NCBI RefSeq assembly: GCF_020687505.1
Contig: NZ_JAJEQT010000006.1
Direction: 5' to 3' (one strand)
Length of the DNA: 64,000 bases
From: Coprococcus_C hominis
Lineage (GTDB): Bacteria; Bacillota; Clostridia; Lachnospirales; Lachnospiraceae
This document shows positions 50,058-58,466 of the stretch, piece after piece. The position numbers and the translations under genes are program-made. The first letter of the stretch is position 1, and each line of letters starts with the position of its first letter. The notes beneath the pieces were generated by a model. The model searched no databases. It was not told where the DNA came from and was given only the letters and a program-made list of their open reading frames with translations.

Positions 50058-51209
50058 ATGGGTTTTTATATCAAACAGATTATAAAAATGATGGCACAGC
50101 ATGTGCTGTTTCCGATCTACTATTTTATTTGCTGCAGAAAGCCTGTGACAAAGGGGCTCGTTGTGTTCGCGGATGAACATAAGACAGCATGCCCTCCGTC
50201 GATGCAGCGGCTGCATGATGCACTGCTCTTGCAGGAAGGATTGACGGTAGTGGATGATTTCTTCGATCTGCAGGCGATGTCTGCGCAGGCAGGTATGCGT
50301 CGGATGCTTGCATTTATGAAGCTTTATGCACAGGCGGAGTTTGTTATTCTGCAGGATAATTTCTTGCCGGTTTCCTCCTGCCATAAGCGTAAAGGAACAA
50401 AGGTGATCCAGCTCTGGCACGGCTGCGGCGCATTTAAGCGGTTTGGCTATGATGCACAGGATGATATTCCCCGGTTTTATAGGGGGAATGTCTATAAAAA
50501 CTATGATCTTGTCACAGTGAGTAGTTCTTACTGCCGGCCGTTTTTTACCTCGGCGATGCGGATTAAGAATCCGAAGACGGTGCGGGCGTACGGAAGCAGC
50601 TATACAGACTGTTATTTTGATGAGGCATATAAAGGTGCGATGCGGGAGAAATTCGAGCAGATCTATGGTGCAAGGAACGGAAGAACCGTGATTGTTTGGG
50701 CACCGACCTTCCGGGGCAATGCCGGACAGCAAAGCAAGGGTGAGCGGACAATCGGGGAGGCATGGATCGATGAGCTTGCGAAAAATCCCGATTATCTGGT
50801 GATAAAAAGTCTGCATCCGCATATGCTGAAACGGGGAGAGGCGCAGCCACTTACGACGGGCGAACTTCTTTTTTCGGCGGATCTGCTGATTACCGATTAT
50901 TCGTCTGTTTTATTTGAATATTTGCTGCTTGACCGGCCGCTGCTGTTTTTTGCACCGGATCTCGAAACCTATGGCACAGACCGCGGATGGTATCTTTCCT
51001 ATGAAGATATGCCGGGTGCGATTGTGACAGAGGGAGAACAGCTCGCGGATGCGGTTGCTGGCACATTGGGGAAGGATGTGTACGCAGAGAAACGTCATGC
51101 GTTCCGGGAGCAGTATATGAGCTGTTGTGATGGAAATGCAACGAAACGATTGATTCGATATATTTTACATGAGGAGACAAAGAGAAACGATGTTGAAAAG
51201 CTTGTTTAA
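50058..51209 (+). CDS. CDP-glycerol glycerophosphotransferase-family polymerase (TagF-like), first
   Basis: 383 residues from the ATG at 50058, one base after the TagH-like stop (TTG at 50049 is possible). Glyphos_transf domain about 75-370: QLWHGCGAFKRFG (active-site His), WAPTFRG, IKSLHPHM and ITDYSSVLFEYLLLDRPLLFF. Adds glycerol-phosphate or ribitol-phosphate units from the CDP form to a lipid-linked chain. Its end overlaps the next gene, a second copy of the family, by 20 bases. Confidence 0.9.
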   Translation: MGFYIKQIIKMMAQHVLFPIYYFICCRKPVTKGLVVFADEHKTACPPSMQRLHDALLLQEGLTVVDDFFDLQAMSAQAGMRRMLAFMKLYAQAEFVILQDNFLPVSSCHKRKGTKVIQLWHGCGAFKRFGYDAQDDIPRFYRGNVYKNYDLVTVSSSYCRPFFTSAMRIKNPKTVRAYGSSYTDCYFDEAYKGAMREKFEQIYGARNGRTVIVWAPTFRGNAGQQSKGERTIGEAWIDELAKNPDYLVIKSLHPHMLKRGEAQPLTTGELLFSADLLITDYSSVLFEYLLLDRPLLFFAPDLETYGTDRGWYLSYEDMPGAIVTEGEQLADAVAGTLGKDVYAEKRHAFREQYMSCCDGNATKRLIRYILHEETKRNDVEKLV

Positions 51210-52455
51210 AAAATTCAAGAAGACGATTGTATTTAAGACGATTCAGAAGACGATTCCATACCGGGCACTGCGGAAAGTGTACCGTGCGTGCAGAAAGCAG
51301 ATCCGCAGGATGTACCGTTATGAGATGCTGCGAAAGCATTATCCGAAGCTTTACAATAAATATGCGGCAAGACCGGTCAACGAGAAGAAGGTTGTCTTTA
51401 TCGAGGTGCGGGAGAGCAAGATCAGTGACAGTTTTTCCCTGATGTACAAGAAGGTGCAGGAGGAACACAAATACGAGATTCATACACATTTCCTGCGCAG
51501 CGGATTCTCAAAGCGGAAGGATTATCAGCATGCCTGTGAGGCGATGATCACAGATATCGCAGATGCAAAATATATCTTTTTAAATGAGTCTTCGGATGTC
51601 ATCGCGGCACTTCCAATGCGTAAGGAGACGATCGTTACGCAGCTCTGGCATGGCTGTGGTGCGTTTAAAAAGTTCGGTATGAGTACCGCAGAACTGATCT
51701 TTGGTGATGACAGAAAGACATTGGAGAAATACCCATATCATGGAAATTACACCTATGTGACAGTCAGCTCCCCAGAGGTTGTCTGGGCGTATGAGGAGGC
51801 AATGTCGCTGCAGGATAAAAAGGGCGTGGTTGTGCCAACCGGTATTTCCCGTTCGGATATCTTCTATGATGAAGAAGCAAAAAAGGCAGCACAGGAAAAA
51901 CTGCTTTCGGTAGTGCCACAGGCAAAGGGTAAGAAGGTGATTTTGTATGCACCGACGTTCCGTGGCAGGGTTGCAAAAGCAAAGACACCAAATAAGCTGG
52001 ATATTGCGGCATTTGGTGATGCGCTGGGCAAGGACTATATACTCTTGTTTAAATTACATCCATTTGTGAAGAAACGGACTGCGATTCCGGAAGGATACGA
52101 GGATTTTGCCTTTGATCTGACGGATGATATGAGCATCGAGGAATTATTGTTTGTGGCAGACATCTGTATCTCAGATTATTCGTCGCTTGTATTTGAGTAT
52201 TCGCTGTTTGAAAAGCCGATGATCTTCTTTGCATTTGATCTGGATAACTATTATGACTGGCGTGGATTTTATTATGATTATAAGGACTTTGTCCCGGGAC
52301 CGATCCACACGACGACTGAAGAGATGATTGAGTATATCCAGCATGTGGATGAGCGGTTTGATAAGAAAAAGGTACAGGAATTCCGGCAGAAATTTATGAG
52401 TGCCTGCGACGGACACGCGACCGAGCGGATTATGAAAATGATGTTTGGAGAGTAA
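51190..52455 (+). CDS. CDP-glycerol glycerophosphotransferase-family polymerase (TagF-like), second
   Basis: 421 residues. A very basic N-terminal stretch of about 45 residues (MLKSLFKKFKKTIVFKTIQK), probably for membrane contact, precedes the catalytic domain: QLWHGCGAFKKFG, YAPTFRGR, FKLHPFVKK and ISDYSSLVFEYSLFEKPMIFF. The two tandem copies share the family motifs but differ in N terminus, as primase/polymerase or glycerol/ribitol pairs do in teichoic acid clusters. Starts within the end of the first copy. Confidence 0.9.
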   Translation: MLKSLFKKFKKTIVFKTIQKTIPYRALRKVYRACRKQIRRMYRYEMLRKHYPKLYNKYAARPVNEKKVVFIEVRESKISDSFSLMYKKVQEEHKYEIHTHFLRSGFSKRKDYQHACEAMITDIADAKYIFLNESSDVIAALPMRKETIVTQLWHGCGAFKKFGMSTAELIFGDDRKTLEKYPYHGNYTYVTVSSPEVVWAYEEAMSLQDKKGVVVPTGISRSDIFYDEEAKKAAQEKLLSVVPQAKGKKVILYAPTFRGRVAKAKTPNKLDIAAFGDALGKDYILLFKLHPFVKKRTAIPEGYEDFAFDLTDDMSIEELLFVADICISDYSSLVFEYSLFEKPMIFFAFDLDNYYDWRGFYYDYKDFVPGPIHTTTEEMIEYIQHVDERFDKKKVQEFRQKFMSACDGHATERIMKMMFGE

Positions 52456-52457
52456 AT

Positions 52458-53216
52458 ATGGTTTCAGTGATCATTCCATGTTACAACGCAAGACAGTATA
52501 TATGCGAGGCACTTGCCTCCGCGGTGGCACAGGAATATGTGCACGAGGTGATACTGGTGGATGACTGCTCAACGGATGATTCCGTGGCATGTGTGCAGGC
52601 GTGGCTCGATGTGCACGCGGCACAGACGGCAGATATTTCCATCCGGGTGCTGCAGAATGCAGAAAATAGTGGAGTCGCGGTGTCAAGAAACCGGGGCGTG
52701 CAGGAGGCAGACGGAAAATATATTGCATTTTTAGATGCGGATGACCGGTTTGCACCGGGAAAACTGAAAAAGCAGGTGGAGCTTCTGGAACAGACGGGAG
52801 CCTGTCTTTGCAATACCGCCCGTGTGCTGATGACGCCGGACGGAAGCCTGACACAGACGATCATGCATACCCCGGAGAAAATCACACTTGCAGAGCTGGA
52901 GAAAACGAATGTGATCAACTGTTCTTCCGTGGTTGCACCAAGGGAGATTCTGCTGAAATATCCGATGCAGCACAGCGAGGTGCATGAGGATTATCTGACT
53001 TGGCTTCAGATGCTGCGGGCATATCCATATGCGGTTGGCATCGATGAACCGTTGCTGGAGTATCGTTTATCCGCGCATGGAAAGTCAAGGAACAAGCTGA
53101 AATCGGCACGGATGACATATCGTACCTACCGGCTGGCAGGGTATCCGGTATGGAAATCCTGCAGGATGTTTTTGAGCTATATGATAAATGGTTTGAAAAA
53201 GTATGCTACGCATTAA
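52458..53216 (+). CDS. Family 2 glycosyltransferase
   Basis: 252 residues. GT-A fold: VSVIIPCYNARQYICEALAS, VILVDDCSTDDS, NRGVQEADGKYIAFLDADDRF (DxD motif). The C-terminal part has an acceptor-binding HEDYLTWLQ region. Likely decorates or builds the polymer made by this cluster. Two bases after the preceding gene; the last of the run. No clear terminator follows; a promoter for the next unit lies 40 bases on. Confidence 0.92.
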   Translation: MVSVIIPCYNARQYICEALASAVAQEYVHEVILVDDCSTDDSVACVQAWLDVHAAQTADISIRVLQNAENSGVAVSRNRGVQEADGKYIAFLDADDRFAPGKLKKQVELLEQTGACLCNTARVLMTPDGSLTQTIMHTPEKITLAELEKTNVINCSSVVAPREILLKYPMQHSEVHEDYLTWLQMLRAYPYAVGIDEPLLEYRLSAHGKSRNKLKSARMTYRTYRLAGYPVWKSCRMFLSYMINGLKKYATH

Positions 53217-53255
53217 AAATTCACCGTATTTTCAAATAGTACAGGGAATCAAAGA

Positions 53256-53284
53256 TTGATTTTAAAGGCAAGATGCGATATGAT
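53256..53284 (+). promoter_or_regulatory. Promoter of the cdaA operon
   Basis: TTGATT, 17-base spacer, TATGAT, about 45 bases before the first gene. Confidence 0.65.
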
Positions 53285-53328
53285 AAGAAAGAACGGCTTT
53301 GCCGAATAAAGGTTTGAGAGGTATGGAT

Positions 53329-54105
53329 ATGGTTGACGAGAAGAAAACCATCCTTATGACGAAGCTTGCGATATTTGAGAAACATGAGAAGAACAAAAGC
53401 TTGGTTGTGAGTAAATATTATAGAAGTGATTATGTCCGTTATAATGTGTTAAAAACATGGGTGGCAGTGACAGTACTATACTGGTGTGTCATTGCAGGAT
53501 ACATATTCATGACATTTGACAGTATCTTAGAGAAATTGAATGATCTGGATTATTTTGCAGTCGTATATAAGATGCTGGGTGGCTATGTAATCATCTGTGC
53601 AATCTATTTTCTGTTTGCATTTGTCCTGTATAATTATCGGTATAAGAAAGCAAGAAATGGACTGGTACAGTACAATATTAACCTGAAAGAACTGATCCAT
53701 GCGGACGATCCGCCGGAGATGCAGCGACGCATGGTAGACGATACAAAGCGTACGACCGATGATGTCTCTGCAGCCAGAGCGCATGCGCCACAGCAGGCAT
53801 CCCGTGCCAATGTCAGCCGTTCGGAGATGGTACAGCGGCAGCTGCAGGCACAGCAGGAACGCAAGAATCAGGAGATTATCGAGAATGTAAAGCGTCGGAA
53901 TGAGCGTATTTCAGAGAAGCAGCAGGAAGAAGCGCAAAGACAGCGAGAGATGGAAGAAGAACGACGCAGAATCCGCGCACGCCGCGCGCAGTTAGAGCGC
54001 GAACAGCTGGAGCGGATCAGACAGGAACAGCAAGGTATGTACCGGGAAGATCATGTCTATAATACAAATACACCGAACGGTGCAGGAAGGGGAGAAAACG
54101 AATGA
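53329..54105 (+). CDS. Membrane protein with charged coiled-coil tail, unknown
   Basis: 258 residues from the ATG at 53329 (GAGAGG upstream; an ATG six bases earlier is too close to it). Two membrane helices, about 43-66 and 80-104, then a long cytoplasmic tail. Residues 165-235 are a very charged Gln/Glu/Arg coiled coil (ERKNQEII, EEERRRIRARRAQLEREQ). No family recognised. First of a tightly spaced set leading into cdaA, so it may have a role in envelope or c-di-AMP control. The next gene starts inside its stop codon. Confidence 0.75.
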   Translation: MVDEKKTILMTKLAIFEKHEKNKSLVVSKYYRSDYVRYNVLKTWVAVTVLYWCVIAGYIFMTFDSILEKLNDLDYFAVVYKMLGGYVIICAIYFLFAFVLYNYRYKKARNGLVQYNINLKELIHADDPPEMQRRMVDDTKRTTDDVSAARAHAPQQASRANVSRSEMVQRQLQAQQERKNQEIIENVKRRNERISEKQQEEAQRQREMEEERRRIRARRAQLEREQLERIRQEQQGMYREDHVYNTNTPNGAGRGENE

Positions 54106-55244
54106 CTGGATTGATAGCAGTGAGAAATTCCATACGTGATTTTTTGAGAAAATATGATGAGGTAACCACTCCGATTCTTCGGTTTATCTTCTCGTTTATT
54201 GTATTTTCCTGTATAAATTCTCTGTTTGGATATAGTGAGTTTTTACATAGAGGTGTTATCACATTTTTATTGTCTGTGATCTGTGCACTTGTGACAGGAC
54301 CGGTTGTTGTATTTCTGGCTGGTGTTGTCGTTGCCGTTCATTGCTTCTCGGTATCGATGGACGTAGGCGTTTTGTGCCTGTTGTTATTCCTTGTGATGTA
54401 TTGCTCCTATATTCGGATGTTCCAGAACACGGGATATGTACTGGCATTGGTGCCAATCTTATATATGCTGAAGATTCCATTTGCGGCGCCTGTTATGGTA
54501 GCAATCTTTGCAGGATTTTCTGGAGCGGTTCCAGCCGCCTTTGGTGTGGTAATTTATTATTTTGCACAGTATGCGAAAGAGGCAAGAGCAACCATCCTTC
54601 TTGGTGAGGATGCGGATTTTCAGGGATACTCCTATATTGTAAATGGTATGATGAAGGACAAGGCAATGCTGCTTGCAATCATTGCATTTGTGGTTATCGT
54701 TATGGTGACGGCACTCATTCATCAGTTGAATTTTGACTATGCATGGTATGTCGCGATCGGTGTTGGAAGCGTATTTACGATTCTGGTATTTATGGTATGC
54801 GGCATGTTGGTTGACGTCAGCGTTCCGGCGGGCAGTCTGGTACTCGGCGCGATTCTCGGGGGTGTGCTTGGCGTGATTGTACAGATGTGTAAGAGTGTGA
54901 TTGATTACTCGCACAAGGAATCCGTGCAGTTTGAAGATGATGATTACTATTATTATGTAAAGGCGATTCCGAAGGTGGAAAATGCACAGAAAAAACGTGT
55001 AAAAACCATGACGGAGGAAGAAGTTGCGGAACAGGTGAAGAAACCACGTCCGCAGCAGGGCACAAATGGTCAGGCAAGACAGCCACGTCCGCAGCAGGGC
55101 ACAAATGGTCAGGCAAGACAGCCACGTCCGCAGCAGGGCGCAAATGGTCAGGCAAGACAGCCACGCCCACAGCAGGGTGCAAATGGTCAGGCAAGACAGC
55201 CACGCCCACAGCAAAACCGAAACAACGGACAGATAAATCGATAA
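54102..55244 (+). CDS. Polytopic membrane protein with Pro/Gln-rich repeat tail, unknown
   Basis: 380 residues, start overlapping the previous stop by four bases. Eight or so membrane helices (about 22-270), followed by a short acidic loop with EDDDYYYYVK and a basic C-terminal tail made of four full copies of a 13-residue unit, PRPQQGTNGQARQ (Ala replaces Thr in copies three and four). The tail begins at residue 315. No family recognised. The context (between a coiled-coil protein and diadenylate cyclase) suggests an envelope function. Confidence 0.75.
   Translation: MTGLIAVRNSIRDFLRKYDEVTTPILRFIFSFIVFSCINSLFGYSEFLHRGVITFLLSVICALVTGPVVVFLAGVVVAVHCFSVSMDVGVLCLLLFLVMYCSYIRMFQNTGYVLALVPILYMLKIPFAAPVMVAIFAGFSGAVPAAFGVVIYYFAQYAKEARATILLGEDADFQGYSYIVNGMMKDKAMLLAIIAFVVIVMVTALIHQLNFDYAWYVAIGVGSVFTILVFMVCGMLVDVSVPAGSLVLGAILGGVLGVIVQMCKSVIDYSHKESVQFEDDDYYYYVKAIPKVENAQKKRVKTMTEEEVAEQVKKPRPQQGTNGQARQPRPQQGTNGQARQPRPQQGANGQARQPRPQQGANGQARQPRPQQNRNNGQINR
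55044..55226 (+). repeat. 39-bp in-frame tandem repeat
   Basis: Copies at 55044, 55083, 55122 and 55161, plus a partial fifth at 55200. Near-identical DNA, with a few synonymous changes (CGTCCG to CGCCCA). Length changes in multiples of 13 residues would keep the frame. Confidence 0.93.
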
Positions 55245-55271
55245 GACTAGCGATGGTTAAGGGGTGTTAGT

Positions 55272-56144
55272 TTGAAAAAGTTACTCACAGCATTAAGTGT
55301 ATATTTTGATTGGTTTTACATACCGAAGATCCATGTGACGGACATTATTGAGATCATTATTCTGTCGTATGTAATTTACCATGTCATGATCTGGTTTAAA
55401 AAGACGCGTGCATGGACCTTGTTCAAAGGAATTGTTGTGTTGTTTATCTTTGTCGGACTGGCAACCCTTTTTCGTTTGAATACGATCCTGTGGATATTCC
55501 GGAACACGATCAGTGTCGGTATTATTGCGGTGATCATTCTGTTCCAGCCAGAGCTTCGGCGTGCACTGGAAGAACTGGGACGAAAGAAGATCTTTACAGA
55601 TGTTCTGGCGAGGGATGATAAGAACCTGCATCTGGAACGCGTCAACAATCATACGATCGATGAGCTCGTTGCAGCTTCGATTGATATGGGTAAGGTAAAG
55701 ACCGGTGCGCTGATTGTTATCGAGCAGGATGTTGCACTTGGAGAATACGAGAATACAGGTATTCTGATCGATGCGGCTTTGACAAGGCAGCTTCTGATCA
55801 ATATATTTGAGCACAATACCCCATTGCATGATGGTGCGGTAATTATACGGGATAACCGTGTACTTGCAGCAACCTGTTATCTGCCGCTTACGGATCGTAT
55901 TGATCTGAACAAAGCACTTGGAACGAGACACCGTGCGGCGGTTGGTATCAGTGAAGTGTCTGACAGTATGACGATCGTGGTATCCGAGGAAACCGGAGAA
56001 ATCTCTATCGCGTATGGTGGAACCCTGTATCGGAATCTGGACGCAATTGAACTTCGAAAGAAATTGACCTCTTTACAGCCGGTTATTCCGGAGCACAGAC
56101 GTGCGAGACTGCGGAAAGGGGGCAAAAAGAATGGGAAAAAATAA
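55272..56144 (+). CDS. cdaA: Diadenylate cyclase CdaA
   Basis: 290 residues from a TTG with AAGGGGTG upstream. Three membrane helices within the first 90 residues, then the DAC domain: LHDGAVII (DGA at 187-189) and GTRHRAAVG (RHR at 219-221), the catalytic motifs. It condenses two ATP into c-di-AMP, which controls potassium and osmolyte uptake and cell-wall state. A basic tail ends in GGKKNGKK. The CdaR gene starts within its last codons. Confidence 0.95.
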   Translation: MKKLLTALSVYFDWFYIPKIHVTDIIEIIILSYVIYHVMIWFKKTRAWTLFKGIVVLFIFVGLATLFRLNTILWIFRNTISVGIIAVIILFQPELRRALEELGRKKIFTDVLARDDKNLHLERVNNHTIDELVAASIDMGKVKTGALIVIEQDVALGEYENTGILIDAALTRQLLINIFEHNTPLHDGAVIIRDNRVLAATCYLPLTDRIDLNKALGTRHRAAVGISEVSDSMTIVVSEETGEISIAYGGTLYRNLDAIELRKKLTSLQPVIPEHRRARLRKGGKKNGKK

Positions 56145-57372
56145 GAAAGAGCTTGGACATATCGGATACAAGATTTCGGCAGTTTTGCTCGCGATTGTTG
56201 CCTGGCTTGCGGTGGCAAATATTTCCGACTACCAGACGACACGGCAGATATCCAATATTCCGGTCACTCAGATCAATGGCGATGTGCTTGATGAACTGGA
56301 TCAGGTGTACGATGTAGTGAGTGGAGATACTGTGGATATCATAGTCAAGGGCAGACGATCTGTGGTCGGTACACTTGATAAAGATGATTTTACGGCAATT
56401 GCGGATTTGTCCACGATGTCGATTACCGATACCGTATCGATATCTGTGGAGGCAAAAAGCAACACGGTTCAGAGTGAGATCAATATTACCTGCGTGGATA
56501 ATACGATGAAACTCAATCTGGAAGAGAAGGTGACACAGCAATTTCCAATCAAGGTGGTCACAACTGGAAGTACAAAAAACGGATATGCGGTAAGTGGAAC
56601 GAGTTCTACGCCGAATATCGTAAAGGTTGAAGGACCGAAGAGCGCGGTCGAGAAGATTACAGAGATCCGGGCATCGGTCGATGTAGACAAGAAATATTCC
56701 AGCTTTGAAACAGAGTCGGAGCTTCATATCTATGATGCGTACGGAGAAGAAATTACAAATGATAAGATTACCCTGGACGTTGCATCGGCAAAGGTAAGCG
56801 TTGAAATCTATGCAACCAAGTCCGTGCCAATCGAGGTGAACCTGCGTGGAACACCGGGCGATGGCTACGGCGTGGAAGGCGTGGTATATCAGCCACAGAG
56901 CGTGGAACTGGTTGGACCGGCGGATGCACTTGCCAAGATAGAAACCGTGGATGTGGATGATGTGTCCGTGAGTGGAATGACCGAAGATTACCAGACGGAT
57001 GTAGATATTCGTGATTATCTACCGGATGGAGTTTCGGTGGTAGATATCCCACCAGAGATTACCGTGAATATCTCGATTACGAAGCTGGAAGATAAGAAGC
57101 TGACTGTGACAGTAAACAGCTTTGTGCTTGACAAGCAGGTGGATGGCTATCAGTATGAGGTGACGATCAATAACTTTACGATCACGGCATCTGGATTTGC
57201 AGATGTGGTATCGAAGCTGACGTTGGATGATGTTGTTCCAACGATTGACTGTTCCGGACTTCCGGTTGGCAATCATGGAAATGTGACTGTAACTTTGAAG
57301 GAGATTGACGGTGTGACGTATACGATGAGTGGTACGGTCAGTGTCAATGTCACAAATGCAGAGAATAAATAA
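56131..57372 (+). CDS. cdaR: CdaR/YbbR-domain regulator of CdaA
   Basis: 413 residues from the ATG at 56131, with AAAGGGGG upstream, inside the end of cdaA (14-base overlap). One membrane helix (about 15-33), then three to four YbbR repeats outside the cell, recognisable by NISDYQTTRQISNIPVTQIN, KVEGPKSAVEKI and SVELVGPADALAKI. CdaR modulates CdaA activity in Firmicutes. The usual third partner, GlmM, does not follow here. Confidence 0.93.
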   Translation: MGKNKKELGHIGYKISAVLLAIVAWLAVANISDYQTTRQISNIPVTQINGDVLDELDQVYDVVSGDTVDIIVKGRRSVVGTLDKDDFTAIADLSTMSITDTVSISVEAKSNTVQSEINITCVDNTMKLNLEEKVTQQFPIKVVTTGSTKNGYAVSGTSSTPNIVKVEGPKSAVEKITEIRASVDVDKKYSSFETESELHIYDAYGEEITNDKITLDVASAKVSVEIYATKSVPIEVNLRGTPGDGYGVEGVVYQPQSVELVGPADALAKIETVDVDDVSVSGMTEDYQTDVDIRDYLPDGVSVVDIPPEITVNISITKLEDKKLTVTVNSFVLDKQVDGYQYEVTINNFTITASGFADVVSKLTLDDVVPTIDCSGLPVGNHGNVTVTLKEIDGVTYTMSGTVSVNVTNAENK

Positions 57373-57426
57373 AGGGTGATTGATCCTCCAGACGGAGTAT
57401 GGAAGAGAAGAAAGAAGCGTGAGAAT

Positions 57427-58155
57427 GTGGAACAGGGAAAGATAGAACAGTTCAAGGAAGCAGTTGCACAGTGTAATTCGATTGTATTCTTTGGCGGTGC
57501 GGGTGTGTCGACGGAGAGCGGAATTCCGGATTTCCGAAGCACAGACGGTCTGTATAACCAGAAGTACAAATATCCACCGGAGACGATTGTCAGTCACAGC
57601 TTTTATATGCAGCGGACGGAAGAATTCTATGAGTTCTATAAGGACAAGATGCTGTTCCCTCAGGCACAGCCAAATGCTGCGCACAAGAAGCTTGCAGAGT
57701 TGGAACAGGCTGGGAAGCTGAAAGCAGTCATCACACAGAATATCGATGGACTGCATCAGGCGGCAGGCAGCAAAGAGGTGTTAGAGCTGCATGGCTCCGT
57801 ACACCGGAATTACTGTACGAAATGTAAGAAGTTTTTCCCGCTTTCGTATATCGTAGAATCAAAAGGCATTCCAACGTGCGACGAATGTGGTGCAATTATC
57901 AAACCGGACGTTGTTCTGTACGAGGAAGGACTTGACCAGAGTATCCTGACACGCTCGATCAATCATATCGCGAAGGCAGATATGCTGATCATCGGTGGTA
58001 CATCGTTAGCGGTATATCCGGCGGCAGGACTGATCGATTATTTCCATGGGAAATATCTGGTTGTCATCAATATGGCATCGACACCGCGTGATTCCTATGC
58101 GGATATTGTGATCAATGGCAAGATCGGTGAGGTATTGTCACAGATCGAGGTCTGA
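57427..58155 (+). CDS. Sirtuin (Sir2-type NAD-dependent protein deacylase)
   Basis: About 242 residues if starting at the GTG at 57427; a GTG at 57376 in the same frame is possible but gives an odd basic extension. NAD site GGAGVSTESGIPDFRS, TQNIDGLH, catalytic His in ELHGSVH, zinc site CTKC..CDEC, and GTSLAVYPAAGL. Removes acyl groups from lysines using NAD+. It follows cdaR closely and may be cotranscribed, with no obvious functional tie. The FMN-riboswitch unit begins right after. Confidence 0.93.
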   Translation: MEQGKIEQFKEAVAQCNSIVFFGGAGVSTESGIPDFRSTDGLYNQKYKYPPETIVSHSFYMQRTEEFYEFYKDKMLFPQAQPNAAHKKLAELEQAGKLKAVITQNIDGLHQAAGSKEVLELHGSVHRNYCTKCKKFFPLSYIVESKGIPTCDECGAIIKPDVVLYEEGLDQSILTRSINHIAKADMLIIGGTSLAVYPAAGLIDYFHGKYLVVINMASTPRDSYADIVINGKIGEVLSQIEV

Positions 58156-58163
58156 GACAGGAC

Positions 58164-58192
58164 TTGACAGACAAAAACGATGGTGCTAAAGT
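58164..58192 (+). promoter_or_regulatory. Promoter of the riboflavin operon
   Basis: TTGACA, 17-base spacer, TAAAGT, about 25 bases before the FMN aptamer. Confidence 0.75.
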
Positions 58193-58220
58193 ACAGTTGT
58201 GTCAAAAAGTAAATAAATAT

Positions 58221-58327
58221 TTACTCGGGGCGGGGTGTGATTCCCCACCGGCGGTATAGCCCGCGCGCAGTGATGCATGATTTGGTGAGATTCCAAAGCC
58301 GACAGTATAGTCTGGATGAGAGAGTAA
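58221..58327 (+). promoter_or_regulatory. FMN riboswitch (RFN element)
   Basis: Canonical RFN aptamer: CGGGGCGGGGTGTGATTCCC, then ACCGGCGGTATAGCCCGCG, a variable arm, GATTTGGTGAGATTCC, and GCCGACAGTATAGTCTGGATGAGAG. P1 is TTACTC / GAGTAA (58221-58226 with 58322-58327). FMN binding should favour the terminator at 58397 and shut off riboflavin synthesis. Confidence 0.97.
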
Positions 58328-58396
58328 GGATAGAGTTGCAGGAGAAAAATGGCAGTGCGTGATGCACGATGACAGCCATTTGATTTCGATGCGGAT

Positions 58397-58437
58397 AAGC
58401 CCCGGGACATAATGATATGTGATCGGGGCTTAATTTT
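58397..58437 (+). terminator. FMN-riboswitch-controlled terminator
   Basis: Stem AAGCCCCG / CGGGGCTT with an inner CATA / TATG and a T-run, 30 bases before ribD. Confidence 0.93.
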
Positions 58438-58466
58438 TGGGTGAATAGAACAAAGAAGGTGATAAA

